Source of the DNA: Margaritifera margaritifera
Taxonomy: Eukaryota; Mollusca; Bivalvia; Unionida; Margaritiferidae
Length of the DNA: 64,000 bases
Direction: 5' to 3'
Assembly (NCBI GenBank): GCA_029931535.1
Contig: JAQPZY010001555.1
Coordinates: forward strand, 558,001 to 622,000
This document shows, one piece after another, positions 37,426 to 49,800 of this stretch. The position numbers were made by a program, and so were the translations under genes. Numbering within the stretch: position 1 is the first letter of the stretch; each line of letters begins with the position of its first letter. The notes under the pieces are model-generated. The model searched no databases. It was not told where the DNA came from and was given only the letters and a program-made list of their open reading frames with translations.

Positions 37426-37539
<114 letters not shown>

Positions 37540-38419
37540 CATCTTACAAGAACAATACACGTAATATCATATAATGCTTATTTTTATTTTTTTTATTTTT
37601 GTCCAGAACGGTTTACCATATAAATTTGTACCTTTAAAGAATGCATGACCCGAAATAACAAACATGAGAGATAACCCAGAGTTAATTAAATGTTTCTCAT
37701 CTCAAATAATATCTAAAGTTACGACAATACAACAACTGAGCTTGTAGGACCTTGAAATTTAGCCACTCAAAACTTTCATGTATTGAAAACCTTAATTTAA
37801 TTGATGTTTTCTGTATAATAAATTATTTATTATACATAATACTCGGTTGTATGCGAAAATTGTTTATTTGAGGTTTTTAATGCTTGTACGTGTTTTTCGT
37901 GACTAACCTTAACACACAATCAAGGAAAATGGTCCAAATTTCCAACCAAATTATTCGATTTTAAAGTTCAGGAAAATAGACACGTTTTGAAGATTTCTGA
38001 TAAATAGACATAATCAGCCTTTTAAATACGAAAAATGGCCCACAAATATAATTTATCAACAAAGTTAGTGGTATCCTTGGGCTTTCTGGTAAGTTGATTG
38101 TTTCGGAGGTTAGTTTTCGGTAAAAGGGGATTGTTTAAAAAATTACTTTATATATTATTTACTTGTAATATTCCAAAGTAAACTTTATATTTTCAGTTCA
38201 ATGGGACCAACTGATCGATCTTATCAATGACGTCATTTTTATTTGATGCAGATTTGAATACTGAGGATGCTATAAATTACGAAAGTCATATTTTTTTTGT
38301 ATATAATATCAGCAATCATTTTTGTTATTTCTCTTCGAATCAATTGAAGAAGACTCATAAAGTATTGACGATTTTAGCTTTCTGTTATGGACAACTATGC
38401 GACAATGCCACGAATAGAC

Positions 38420-38420
38420 C

Positions 38421-38454
<34 letters not shown>
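38420..38454. repeat. Poly-T tract
   Basis: 34 consecutive T residues. Confidence 0.95.
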
Positions 38455-38461
<7 letters not shown>

Positions 38462-38776
38462 GTTATGAAAGTTATGTTCTTAAATGTGACAGCTTAACGC
38501 TAAGTAATTGAATATATTTTGAACGAAATCCGATCAATATAATGTTATAGAAGGCATGGTTTATCTTTGCAAGTATTAATATGTAGTCCATAAACATTTT
38601 CTGTGTTCTTAATTAGCTACGCTGAAATTGTTAAGTAACCAACAGAAATTGTTATGTATGTTATGGGATATTCAGCGACAAAAATAAAACTGAAACATAA
38701 AATTTAAAAAAAATACATAGTGAATGTATAGGGCGTTTATGAGATTCCAAGATGGTATTGCAAAAACGTGAAACAG

Positions 38777-39169
38777 ACATATAATGTATACAATTTAAAT
38801 ATGCTTTCTAAAGACATATAATGTATACAATTTAAATATGCTTTCTAAAGACATATAATGTATACAATTTAAATATGCTTTCTAAAGACATATAATGTAT
38901 ACAATTTAAATATGCTTTCTAAAGACATATAATGTATACAATTTAAATATGCTTTCTAAAGACATATAATGTATACAATTTAAATATGCTTTCTAAAGAC
39001 ATATAATTATACAATTTAAATATGCTTTCTAAAGACATATAATGTATACAATTTAAATATGCTTTCTAAAGACATATAATGTATACAATTTAAATATGCT
39101 TTCTAAAGACATATAATGTATACAATTTAAATATGCTTTCTAAAGACATATAATGTATACAATTTAAAT
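38777..39169. repeat. 37-bp satellite, ~10.6 copies
   Basis: The unit starts ACATATAATGTATACAATTT and ends TATGCTTTCTAAAG. Copies are almost identical; one (near 39001) lacks a single G. The unit contains the palindromic words TGTATACA and ATTTAAAT. High identity implies recent expansion or homogenisation. Confidence 0.97.
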
Positions 39170-39717
39170 CTAAAGCTGAAGAGCTGTAGTAGCTGATGCG
39201 ACTGGCAGAAAATGCAATATTTTCAACTTTTGAATCATCTGCATACAGAAAAGAGAAAAACACATACATTTTATTGTATTTTAAAATATTAATAAATACC
39301 ATAACTTTCATTTGAAGTTAATTTATGACAACATATTCTACTACCTTTTCTGTGCAAACGTATACCATTAGCGACGGAATTAAACCTTAATTAGACCATT
39401 TTTGTAAAATTGGTTGTTAAAAGTTCTGTGACGCAACCCATTCAAGGGCCGGAAAATTTTATTTGGACGGATGTAAATTTACGAGGGAAAGACCCATTGT
39501 TGGAGACTGTCAACACGTGAAATATAACCTTGGTTTGTAAAACAGTTTTACGTAGGTTTTGAAGTAATTGCAATCAAAGATTGTAAACTGGGAACTTGTA
39601 TGTCGTAGCTGTAGAACATGTGATCTTTCATATGCGTTTCTTTTCATTTAGAAGCCAGCAACCTAAGTTGATTTGAAATCTTGTACGTAACCGGTGTAAC
39701 TGAACATATTTTGCTGG

Positions 39718-41276
39718 TATAGTATGGGCCCGTTCCATTCTGAATCGTACACCACCTTCGGTCTTCGAAAGTATTTACCTGGGCCAGTTACTATCTAGCT
39801 GAGGATTATTTAATCCCTTTATACCTTACAAAATTTCAAACCAAGCCTTGTTCCGTCTGCACAAACTTTTTTCATATGGAAAAATAAAGTTGTTAATGGC
39901 GAGTGCAATGTTAAAGAAATGCTATTTATAGTACAAGCGCAGCCTAACACACATTGGAAGGTGCATGACTGCGTCGCGGATTTTGGCGCAGGTAACACTA
40001 AAAGTCGGTACATTGGCTTTATAATATTTTTGTAACATTCATAATTAAGTAACATTTAAAATTTTAGTGCTTAGACTACATTTAAAGTAATAATTAAAAT
40101 ATTCAGATGACAATATTTTTGACACTTTTTTTTACCAAATCAGCAATGAATGCAAATAAAGATAGAAATGTAAAATCAAATAGTTGATATTTTTTATTGT
40201 AAGGTGCATGGTTGTGATGTGGATCTATACTGTATAACCATAGAAGATGCCTACTGCTTTAATGACTATGAATATAATAAATGGATACAAAACAATATTA
40301 ATACAATTCTCTAAGTCATGTGTCATTCTCTAAATCATAAATATGTCAGATAATTAGATTATAGATTTGTATCATTTTTATATCATATGTTAAACATTCC
40401 ACAAAAATTCAGTATGAACATAAGTGTCTTTACCATCTAAATATATTAAATTCATATTTACATAGCATTTAGCATGTCAGCAATTTAACATTTAAAAAGA
40501 GCATGTAATGTAGACATTATAATTATTACTATTATTATTATTATTATTAATTATTGATGTTGCTGATAATACAAATAATTCCTAAATATAAGTGTAAATG
40601 TTTGATAAACATATAGATCATTATTATTAAGATTATTTATCTTACAATCTGATTCAATTTCTTAATTTTAAAATTGTGATACAAAATATCAGCATTATTA
40701 TACAATATTAATAATTCTATAATAATAATAATGTTTAAATTACTTGCTACTTTAAATGTACTTAATTATAATTTTTACAAAAATATTATAAAGCCATTTT
40801 TATTCAGACTGCATTATTTTGGAATGTGTGGCATATAATAACAAAGAATGATAAAGTCTATATTCTACTTACATTACATTTTTATGATTCAGATAATTTT
40901 TTTCACTGTAGTTTCATAGCCTTTATTTAAATTTTACTGATTATAGCGGATGGTATTGTGCACGTTTTATACAGTATAAATGTACCGACTTTTAGTTTTA
41001 CCTGAGCCAGAATCCGCGTTGCATCCATGCACCTTACGACGTGTATTAGGCTGTGCTTGTACTATAAATAGCATTTCTTTAACATTGCACTCGCCATTAA
41101 CAACTTTATTTTTCCAAATGAATACAAATGTGCGCAGACGGAGCAAGGTTTGGTTTGAAATTTTGTAAGGTATAAAGGGATTAAATAATCATCAGCTAGA
41201 TAGTTACTGGCCCAGGTAAATACTTTCGAAGACCGAAGTTGGTGTATGATTCAGAATGGAACAGGCATATACTATA
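39718..41276. mobile_element. Long inverted-repeat (foldback-type) element, ~1.56 kb
   Basis: The left arm (39718-40070) is repeated inverted at the right (about 40747-41276). Matching landmarks are GTTCCATTCTGAATC (39732) opposite GATTCAGAATGGAAC (41249), ACTTTCGAAGACCGAA, GCTATTTATAGTACAAGC and GTCGGTACAT. The inner arm segment TGGCTTTATAATATTTTTGT pairs with 40777-40796, about 180 bp further in than the rest. This implies an insertion in the right arm (40797-40975) or a deletion in the left. The core is AT-rich and non-coding. Ends read TATAGTAT/ATACTATA. Flanking target duplications are not obvious. Confidence 0.8.
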
Positions 41277-42639
41277 GATTCGTTTACAAAGAATGGCTGT
41301 CTGCACGTTTATAAATTCTCATAGACATGACAAATCAGAGGGAAACAAAAAATTGAAATAAATTACTTATTACAACCTAGAAGAATACATTTTTACATTT
41401 TCTTAATTATGCACATTTTTCTGTGGGGGGAAGGGGCATAATTTTTTTTTTTTTTTTGCGTGATCATTATGGCCCCTTGTCCTTCCCAAGGAAAGAGGGC
41501 AACATACTATCTGTGTTTTTCAGTCCGCACGACCGGTCCATCTCACTTTTATGGCAAGCAAAATTGGTATTTATTCAAAATATTACTTATCTAGGTCATA
41601 AACTTTATATAATTTAAAATTTATAGATATCATCCATTGTCCTAACTTCGTTCATATCGTTGATTCGTGCACCATGTTTCTCATACCACAAGCGTTTGTT
41701 TTGAGATCCAGATGTCATTAGCTGGGTCATTAGCGTTCGTTGACAGTGACAGTAAGTGCTGATTAAGAAATATTTGCCCAAAATGAGATTTAAATATGTA
41801 CTACATTCAAATCAAAGAAAACACTAAGTAAATGTCCACAAGTACCATATTTACCACAAGTTTGTGTCTGTGGAGTGAGTGCTAGCTGTTCAAGCCAGGT
41901 CCACTGTTCACATGTTGGTTTTCTTTACCTTTTTATTAGCTGGTAACCCATGAGAGAGATTTCTGAGATGGCAAAGACAATGTAAAAATTTGGTTACTGT
42001 AACATGCACTTCTTATATTATGTTAGAAAAAATAAATCCCATGGAAATCTATACAGTATGAAATTTTTCATTGAAATATTTTAATGCAAGGAAAAAAATC
42101 TTTGTTATGAAATAGCGTGAAAAAAATCTTGTAAAAATTCACTATATCTTTAAATATGATAATTTTATGAGACAGCTTGAAAAAAACAAAATTAAAAAAT
42201 GCATCATATTGTTTTTTCTTTTATATTTTTGTCATCACTATAAGTGTTTTTATTGCACTCAATATGCGTTTGAAAGAAATGAAATATATTACAGATGCAA
42301 ATATTAATAACACAGGGGCATCATACACGATTGATTTCTACACCTTGGCCTAATTGTCACATTCCAATTTGACATCATGTGGCCTATATTTCAGGGGCAC
42401 TAATGGACGTTCTTATGGAAATAGACAAATTTTGACACGCTCGGAAAAACGGTAGCTTCCAAAGAATTGGGAGAGTTTATAAACATTTTTCAGCAATGAA
42501 TAAATTAAGTAGATATAGTTGAACACTATCTATGGTGATTTTAATAGTTTCTTGCAGTATTATAAGTGTTAAAATTCATGTTGAGAGTATGAACCATGGC
42601 GGGTTGAGGATAACTTGTATGTAAGAAGATATTTTCTGT

Positions 42640-43100
42640 ACTTAATCAGAGATATACTTTATAAGATATCGTATGTTCAATTTTAATTAAGATATTTTGT
42701 AAAGTTTATATTATATCACAATTTATGAGATATATTTTAAAATTTATGAGATACTAGTATCTGAGTTAACTTTGTTTATAAGGTTTTTTTTAAAGATATC
42801 TCATGAAATTTATATGATTACTTATAAACCTTTTAAGATATATAGATATATAGTTTATAAGATATCTTATAAACAGCTCAGATATAATAAACTTTATAAG
42901 ATATAAACTTTGTAAGATATCTTGCAAATTATATAAGATATCTTATAAACTTATCACATATCTTAATTAAATTGTATAGGTTCCACTCCACGGTGTTTTG
43001 GAGCACTGTTAAAAGTGTATAAGGTATCATATTAAGTATATAAGATAGCTGATACAATTTACGAGATACCTTGCATAGTTTACAAGATATCAAGATTTTT
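42640..43100. repeat. Field of AAGATATCTTATAAA-type palindromic words
   Basis: Words such as TAAGATATC, AGATATCTTATAAAC and TTTATAAGATAT recur about 20 times in both orientations at irregular spacing. It is a degenerate palindromic satellite. Confidence 0.6.
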
Positions 43101-43324
43101 TGGGAATAAATAGTAATTTGGCCTGCTGTACACTTTTGTAAATTTCTACAAAAAACATCCTACTGACCCAGATTGCTTGGTCAGCTTCTCTTGCATTTAG
43201 CTTTTAAGCAGATGTCAGTCAGTTGAGTGATCTCAGGTCCACTTGGGTTTTTTGTTAAGTAGATGGCTGTGGTAATTAGGTTTTCATTGCAGTAGTATGT
43301 ATTTCATTGTTAGGTTTAACTTTA

Positions 43325-43566
43325 CTCTGCATGGCTGTTTAAAAAGCATCAGCAGGCCACATACTCTGATTAAGTTTCATTTGATGGGGTTCATTTTAGT
43401 CTGCATGGCTTTAGGCTGTTTAAAAGCATCGGCAGGCCACATACTCTGATTAAGTTTCATTTGATGGGGTTCATTTTAGTCTGCATGGCTTTAGGCTGTT
43501 TAAAAGCATCGGCTGGCCACATACTCTGATTAAGTTTCATTTGATGGTGTTCATTTTAGTTTAAAA
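43325..43566. repeat. 80-bp tandem repeat, ~3 copies
   Basis: GGC(A/T)GGCCACATACTCTGA recurs at 43351, 43431 and 43511. The second and third copies are nearly identical. It ends about 240 bp upstream of the pseudouridine glycosidase exon 1. Confidence 0.9.
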
Positions 43567-43804
43567 TAATTGACAGTTGAGACAAGGAATTTATTTTGGT
43601 TTTTAGAGTAGATCGCTTTTAGATTAGTGAGTTGAAATTTGAAGAAAAATAAAGAAGGAAATATTTGGGACCAGAAATGTGATTCAGTTTTGAGGGAATT
43701 TTGCTTTACCAAGGTTTTGAGCAGTAGAGGTTTCACTGTAGTTAAAACCTGTGAAAATTAGGATCACTTTAAATTTTGTTTTTTCTTTTCAGGATTTATT
43801 TAAA

Positions 43805-43898
43805 ATGTTGAAAGGAAAACGTATTGTCAGAATCTGTAGAAGATGTCAAATATGGAGTTTGGTTACACAACGATGGATTTCATTGAAGAAGGAACATG
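43805..43898 (+). CDS. Pseudouridine glycosidase coding exon 1 (leader)
   Basis: ATG at 43805 follows an acceptor-like TTTTTTCTTTTCAG ending at 43792, so a short 5' UTR exon upstream is likely. It encodes MLKGKRIVRICRRCQIWSLV then TQRWISLKKEH, ends in phase 1 at donor G/GTATAT. The basic, acid-free composition suggests an organelle-targeting peptide. The assignment rests on phase and position relative to exon 2. Confidence 0.65.
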
Positions 43899-46800
43899 GT
43901 ATATAGTAGATCTTTCATAGAGCTTCATACTGTACCATATTGTTTTACCGTATATACTCACATATAGGCCAGGTCCAAATGCAAACAACATAGACCCAGA
44001 TCAGGATCTATGTTGTTTGTTCTACTGAGTAGTCTTACAAATTGCATAGACCAGGATATGCCAGCGCATTATGCGATGGCAGATCTGGGTCTATGCAGTT
44101 TGCAGTTGGTATCGGCTTATACGCGAGTATATACGGTATGTATATAGACCTAGAAACAGGCAATTTTACCAGTGAAATAAAGATGGAATCGAGAGAGAAT
44201 GAAGAATAAATGTTAATGGCATGCAGAATGGAGACAAACAAAATGATGATTGTATTTTGAAGAAAGTGGAGAGCACAAATCCAAAACACTGGATGATAAA
44301 TGATAACCAGAAATGTAATGAAATTTGATTGTATTTCATAAATGGATTGAAAAATTGATTATTGCCAAGGTGCCACTAAATTTCTGCGATCGAACAACCA
44401 TTATTATGATAATCCAGGATTAGAATTTTTACACTTACAGACAATTTTCACCCACTAGAAGCCATGACATTGTTCTTGTCAAGGCAGGTCCAGAAAACAG
44501 CTGTCACTGATGTTATGACATCATCTGTGGTTGTATCTGCTGTCACTGATGTTATGACATCATCTGTGGTTGTATCTGATGTCACTGATCCTATGACATC
44601 TGTCGTATCTGCTGTCACTGATGTTATGACATCATCTGTGGCTGTATCTGCTGTCATTGATCTTATGACATTATCTGTGGTTGTATCTGCTGTCACAGAT
44701 ATTATGACATCATCTGTGGTCATATCTGCTGTCACTGATCTTATGACATCATCTGTGGTTGTATCAGCTGTCACTGATGTTATGACATCATCTGTGGTTG
44801 TATCAGCTGTCACTGATGTTATAACATCTGTGGTTGTATCAGCTGTCACTGATGTTATAACATCATCTGTGGTTGTATCAGCTGTCACTGATGTTATAAC
44901 ATCATCTGTGGTTGTATCTGTACAATCTTATTTGAAGAAATTGAAATAATAAAATTTCCAGACATACAGACAGATACTCTGCAACTTTATTTTTATACTT
45001 ATTGCAGGTGCTATTATATCTGTCATAAATTTAATCGTCTTTTGCATTTTATGCTTTTGCTATTTCATTAAAGCAAACTTGTAATAAGACAAGATATGAA
45101 AGCTGTACCTATCTCCCTTTAACACTCTCGATAAAGTAAACCCGCCTTAAGTAAATGCATTTCCGTTTCATTCCAAACTAGCAAAAACAAAAAGAAATGA
45201 CAGATGGAAGTGATAAATGCAAAATCTGAATGCATTTCTGAGACCATAAACGAAAACCATGACATGATGGATAAAATGCAAATTTTGAATTAAGTGCAAA
45301 CAGAACTCAAGCAGAATGCATATAGAACACAAACGAAATTCAAGAGCAGTGTGGATTTGGTAAAATTATCAGTTTCTTGGTCAGTAACATACTTGTTGGT
45401 AAAGTACACTGTACTAAGTTTCTCTGCACTCCAGAGTCCAGAAAATCCTAGTACTTGTACCAGGTACTTGTGCACTCTTGCTCATTCTCATACTTTTGCT
45501 TTGAAATGAAAAAACACTGTACTCCAGAGTACATTTCTGAGTAATTTTGGCACTGAAAATTGTGTGCTTTTGCTCCCTAACATTTTAAGTTTAAAACTGA
45601 AGTTGATAAATTGAATAAATCAAACACGAGTCTTAGAAAAATATAAGCAGTAATTAATTCTTAAGGATGAATATCTTGTCTTGAGTGATCTTAATTTGTG
45701 AACCAAGAAAGAATTATATTCACAAGATCTACTATATATACTTGCTTATAAGTTGATTCAAACTGCAAACTGCACAGATCCAGATCTGCCATTGCATAAT
45801 GTGCCAGCAGATCTGGGTCTTTGCAGTACAAAAAACAAAAAAGACCCTGCTCTTCTAGCGCATTATGCGACAGCAGATCACAGTCTATGTTGTTTGCAGT
45901 TGAACTTGTTTTATATGCAAGTACATGTATAGACTATACTGTAAAGACCCTGCATATTTAATACAGTTTCATGGGGCAATCAAGTGTGTGTGCATATGAT
46001 GTGGACTTTTAATAAAGTTTCATGGGGCAATCAAGTGTGTGTGCATATGATGTAGACTTATAATAAAGTTTCATGGGGCAATCAAGTGTGTGTGCATATG
46101 ATGTGGACTTTAATACAGTTTCATGGGGCAATCAAGTGTGTGCATATGATGTGGACTTTAATACAATTTCATGGGGCAATCAAGTGTGTGTGCATATGAT
46201 GTGGACTTTAATACAGTTTCATGGGGCAATCAAGTGTGTGTGCATATGATGTGGACTTTAATACAGATTCATGGTGCAATCAAGTGTGTGTGCATATGAT
46301 GTGGACTTTAATACAGATTCATGGGGCAATCAAGTGTGTGTGCATATGATGTGGACTTTAATACAGTTTTATGGGGCAATCAAGTGTGTGTGCATATGAT
46401 GTGGACTTTAGTACAGTTTCATGGTGCAATCAAGTGTGTGTGCATATGATGTGGACTTTAATACATTTTCATGGGGCAATCAAGTGTGTGTGCATATGAT
46501 GTGGACTCGGTACAACTTACCTGGTAAAAGTGATGATCAAACATACACACGTAACTGATATTGACTTTACCAGACTGTTAATTCTTTCTTTGTCTTAGGA
46601 GTGAGTGTCATCACATCTGACTGGGACACTAGTTTATAATACATACTACATGTATGTTAAATTAATATTAAATCAGAAGTTTGTCTTTTATTTTACTTTC
46701 TAAAAGGGAGCTCACTTGATAGAGCATCAAATTCGTAATCCAAGGTCGCAGTAGTTTAATACCCACCCAGGTCAGCCCAGGTTGGCTGCCTCTGTGTGTC

Positions 46801-49800
46801 ATTGGGAAAGGCAGTTAGCTCCCATTACCTTGACATGATATAGCCAATAATGCAACAGCAAACAGATCAGCCACCACAAAATGCGCAAACAGATATGCAC
46901 CAACATAAATCTTTAAGTTAAGTCTAGACTCGACACATTTGATTGATCAGTGTTAGTGTCTAGACTTAAGATACTTGATCGGTCAGTGTTAAGTCTAGAC
47001 TTGAGACATTTGATTGGTCAGTGTTTAGTTTAGACTTAAGACATTTGATTGGTCAGTGTCAAGTCTAGACTTAAAACATTTGATTGGTCAGTGTTAAGTC
47101 TAGACTTGAGACATTTGATTGGTCAGTGTTAGGTCTAGACTTGAGACATTTGATTGGTCAGTGTTTAGTCTAGACTCAAGACATTTGATTGGTCATTGTT
47201 AAGTCTAGACTTAAGACATTTGATTGGTCTGTTTTGAGTCTAGACTCGAGGCATTTGATTGGTCAGTGTCAAGTCTAGACTTGAGACATTTGATTGGTGA
47301 GTATTAAGTCTAGACTTGAGACATTTGATTGGTCAGTGTCAAGTCTAGACTTGAGGCATTTGATTGGTCAGTGTCAAGTCTAGACTCGAGACATTTGATT
47401 GGTGAGTATTAAGTCTAGACTTGAGACATTTGATTGGTCAGTGTCAAGTCTAGACTCAAGACATTTGATTGGTCAATGTCAAGTCTAGACTCGAGGCATT
47501 TGATTGGTCAGTGTCAAGCCTAGACTCGAGGCATTTGATTGGTCAGTGTCAAGTCTAGACTCGAGGCATTTGATTGGTCAGTGTCAAGTCTAGACTCGAG
47601 GCATTTGATTGGTCAGTGTCAAGTCTAGACTCGAGGCATTTGATTGGTCACTGTCAAGTCTAGACTTGAGACATTTGATTGGTGAGTATTAAGTCTAGAC
47701 TTAAAACATTTGATTGGTCAGTGTTAAGTTTAGACATAAGACATTTGATTGGTCACTGTTAAGTCTAAATGTAAGACATTTGATTGGTCACTAAAGTCTA
47801 AAACTTAAAAGACAGGTCAGTGTTAAGTCTAGACTTAAGACATTTGATTGGTCAGTGTTAAGTCTAAATGTAAGACATTTGATTGGTCAGTGTTAAGTCT
47901 AAATGTAAGACATTTGATTGGTCAGTGTTAAGTCTAAATGTAAGACATTTGATTGGTCAGTGTTAAGTCTAAATGTAAGACATTTGATTAGTCACTGTTA
48001 AGTCTAAATGTAAGACATTTGATTGGTCACTGTTAAGTCTAAATGTAAGACATTTGATTGGTCACTGTAAAGTCTAAAACTTAAAAGACAGGTCAGTGTT
48101 AAGTCTAGACTTAATACATTTTATTGGTCAGTGTTAAGTCTAAACTTAAGAGACAGGTCAGCGTTAAGTTTAAACTTAAGACTTTTGTCTAGACTCAAGA
48201 CATTGTCTGGCTTTAAGACATTTGATTGGTCAGTGTTAAGTTTGTCTTAAATTGATTGCTACATGTAGATTCAAGAATAACTTGCAAGTTCTGTTGCTGA
48301 AATCCATGGCTGATCTGCTAACACACTTTGTAATGGCAGATATGGATTTATGCTGCTCAGATTTCTATCGAATATATTACTTGTGATTAGCAGATCCTCC
48401 CCCCCCCCATCCCCTACCCCACATCTTCACTGCATGTGATTATATATGGTGTATGGTTGAAAATTTGATTCCAGACAACTATTGTTGTTTACACAAATAA
48501 GATTTATTGTCAACAGTAATATTGATGGTAGTTTTGAAGATAATTGATACAGTAATTTCAAACTGTGTCAGCTTATTTTGTCATGATCGTTATTTGTATG
48601 GTATACTTTGACATGAAAAATTGCAATGGATAATAAATAGTGCAGACCATGGGATAAAACTCGATCTTTCCCATTTCGTCATATCAGTATTTTTACCCTA
48701 GGCTGTTGTTGCTAATGTGACCAGAAATAGATCATATCTCATCAGCTTATTAATTTAGCATACAAATAAAGATACTACAGTGGGACCCCGCTATAACCCG
48801 GTAGTTGGGAGCCATAGAATCCGACCGGGCTATGAGCCGAACCGTGTTATAAGCAACCATGTACAATACCAACACATTTTTGGATTTAATTGGGGGGGGG
48901 GGTTACATAAAGACGGGTGCGAAAATGCATGGCACAATTACCATTTTTGATCAATATATATTAAATGAGAAAACCATTTGCTGATATAATATATTACTTT
49001 ATTCAGAAAACCATGCATTGGTACATACACGTGTCTAATTTATATATATACATGTATAATCTATTGCATGAAAAGAATATCAACACCGTGTACTCACCAG
49101 CGAATCTTGTAACATAACATACATTGAATCCATAATACAAATATTTCCATCGAAAATATCCACACACGGATGTAGAATATTCAATAATTTTGTCACAGAT
49201 CATTATGTGACTAATACAATGAAGAGAAGGTAACAAAAATTACGTAACGGGTGTATGTAATGAATGATGAAAAAGTACATGTATGTCCGACGATTAATAA
49301 ACGGTGTCGCATACATTTTACACCACTACATTTCTCATCTGTTAGTAGTTATTATTTTTTAAAAAACTCTGTGAATCCAGAACCCTCTCTCTTAATTTTG
49401 CTTCATCTTTCTTCCATCCTCGAACTGTCGATTCATCGAGACCTAAATCTTTAGCTACATGCGATTGTTTAACACCGGACTTAATCCTGTCCAATGCTTC
49501 AATCTTTTCTTTAACAGTAAAAGCATTACGTTTGCGTTTCCCATTTTCCATTCTAAATGTATACAAATTAACACTTTTAATCCTATTGGTTTGAAAATCT
49601 ACAGCAAGAATAATAGTCATTAAACAATGGGGGTATATTTGTAGTAAATTTACGACATTATTTACTGGCCAACAGATTGCATAAAACAACACCGCCAAGC
49701 CTTACGCACATGCTGGCGGCTTTGTTTCTTTGATGCTGTATAAATCGTTGCCCTATGATTTGAACAAGTATAGCTCGGTAGTTCACTTTGATGATAAACA

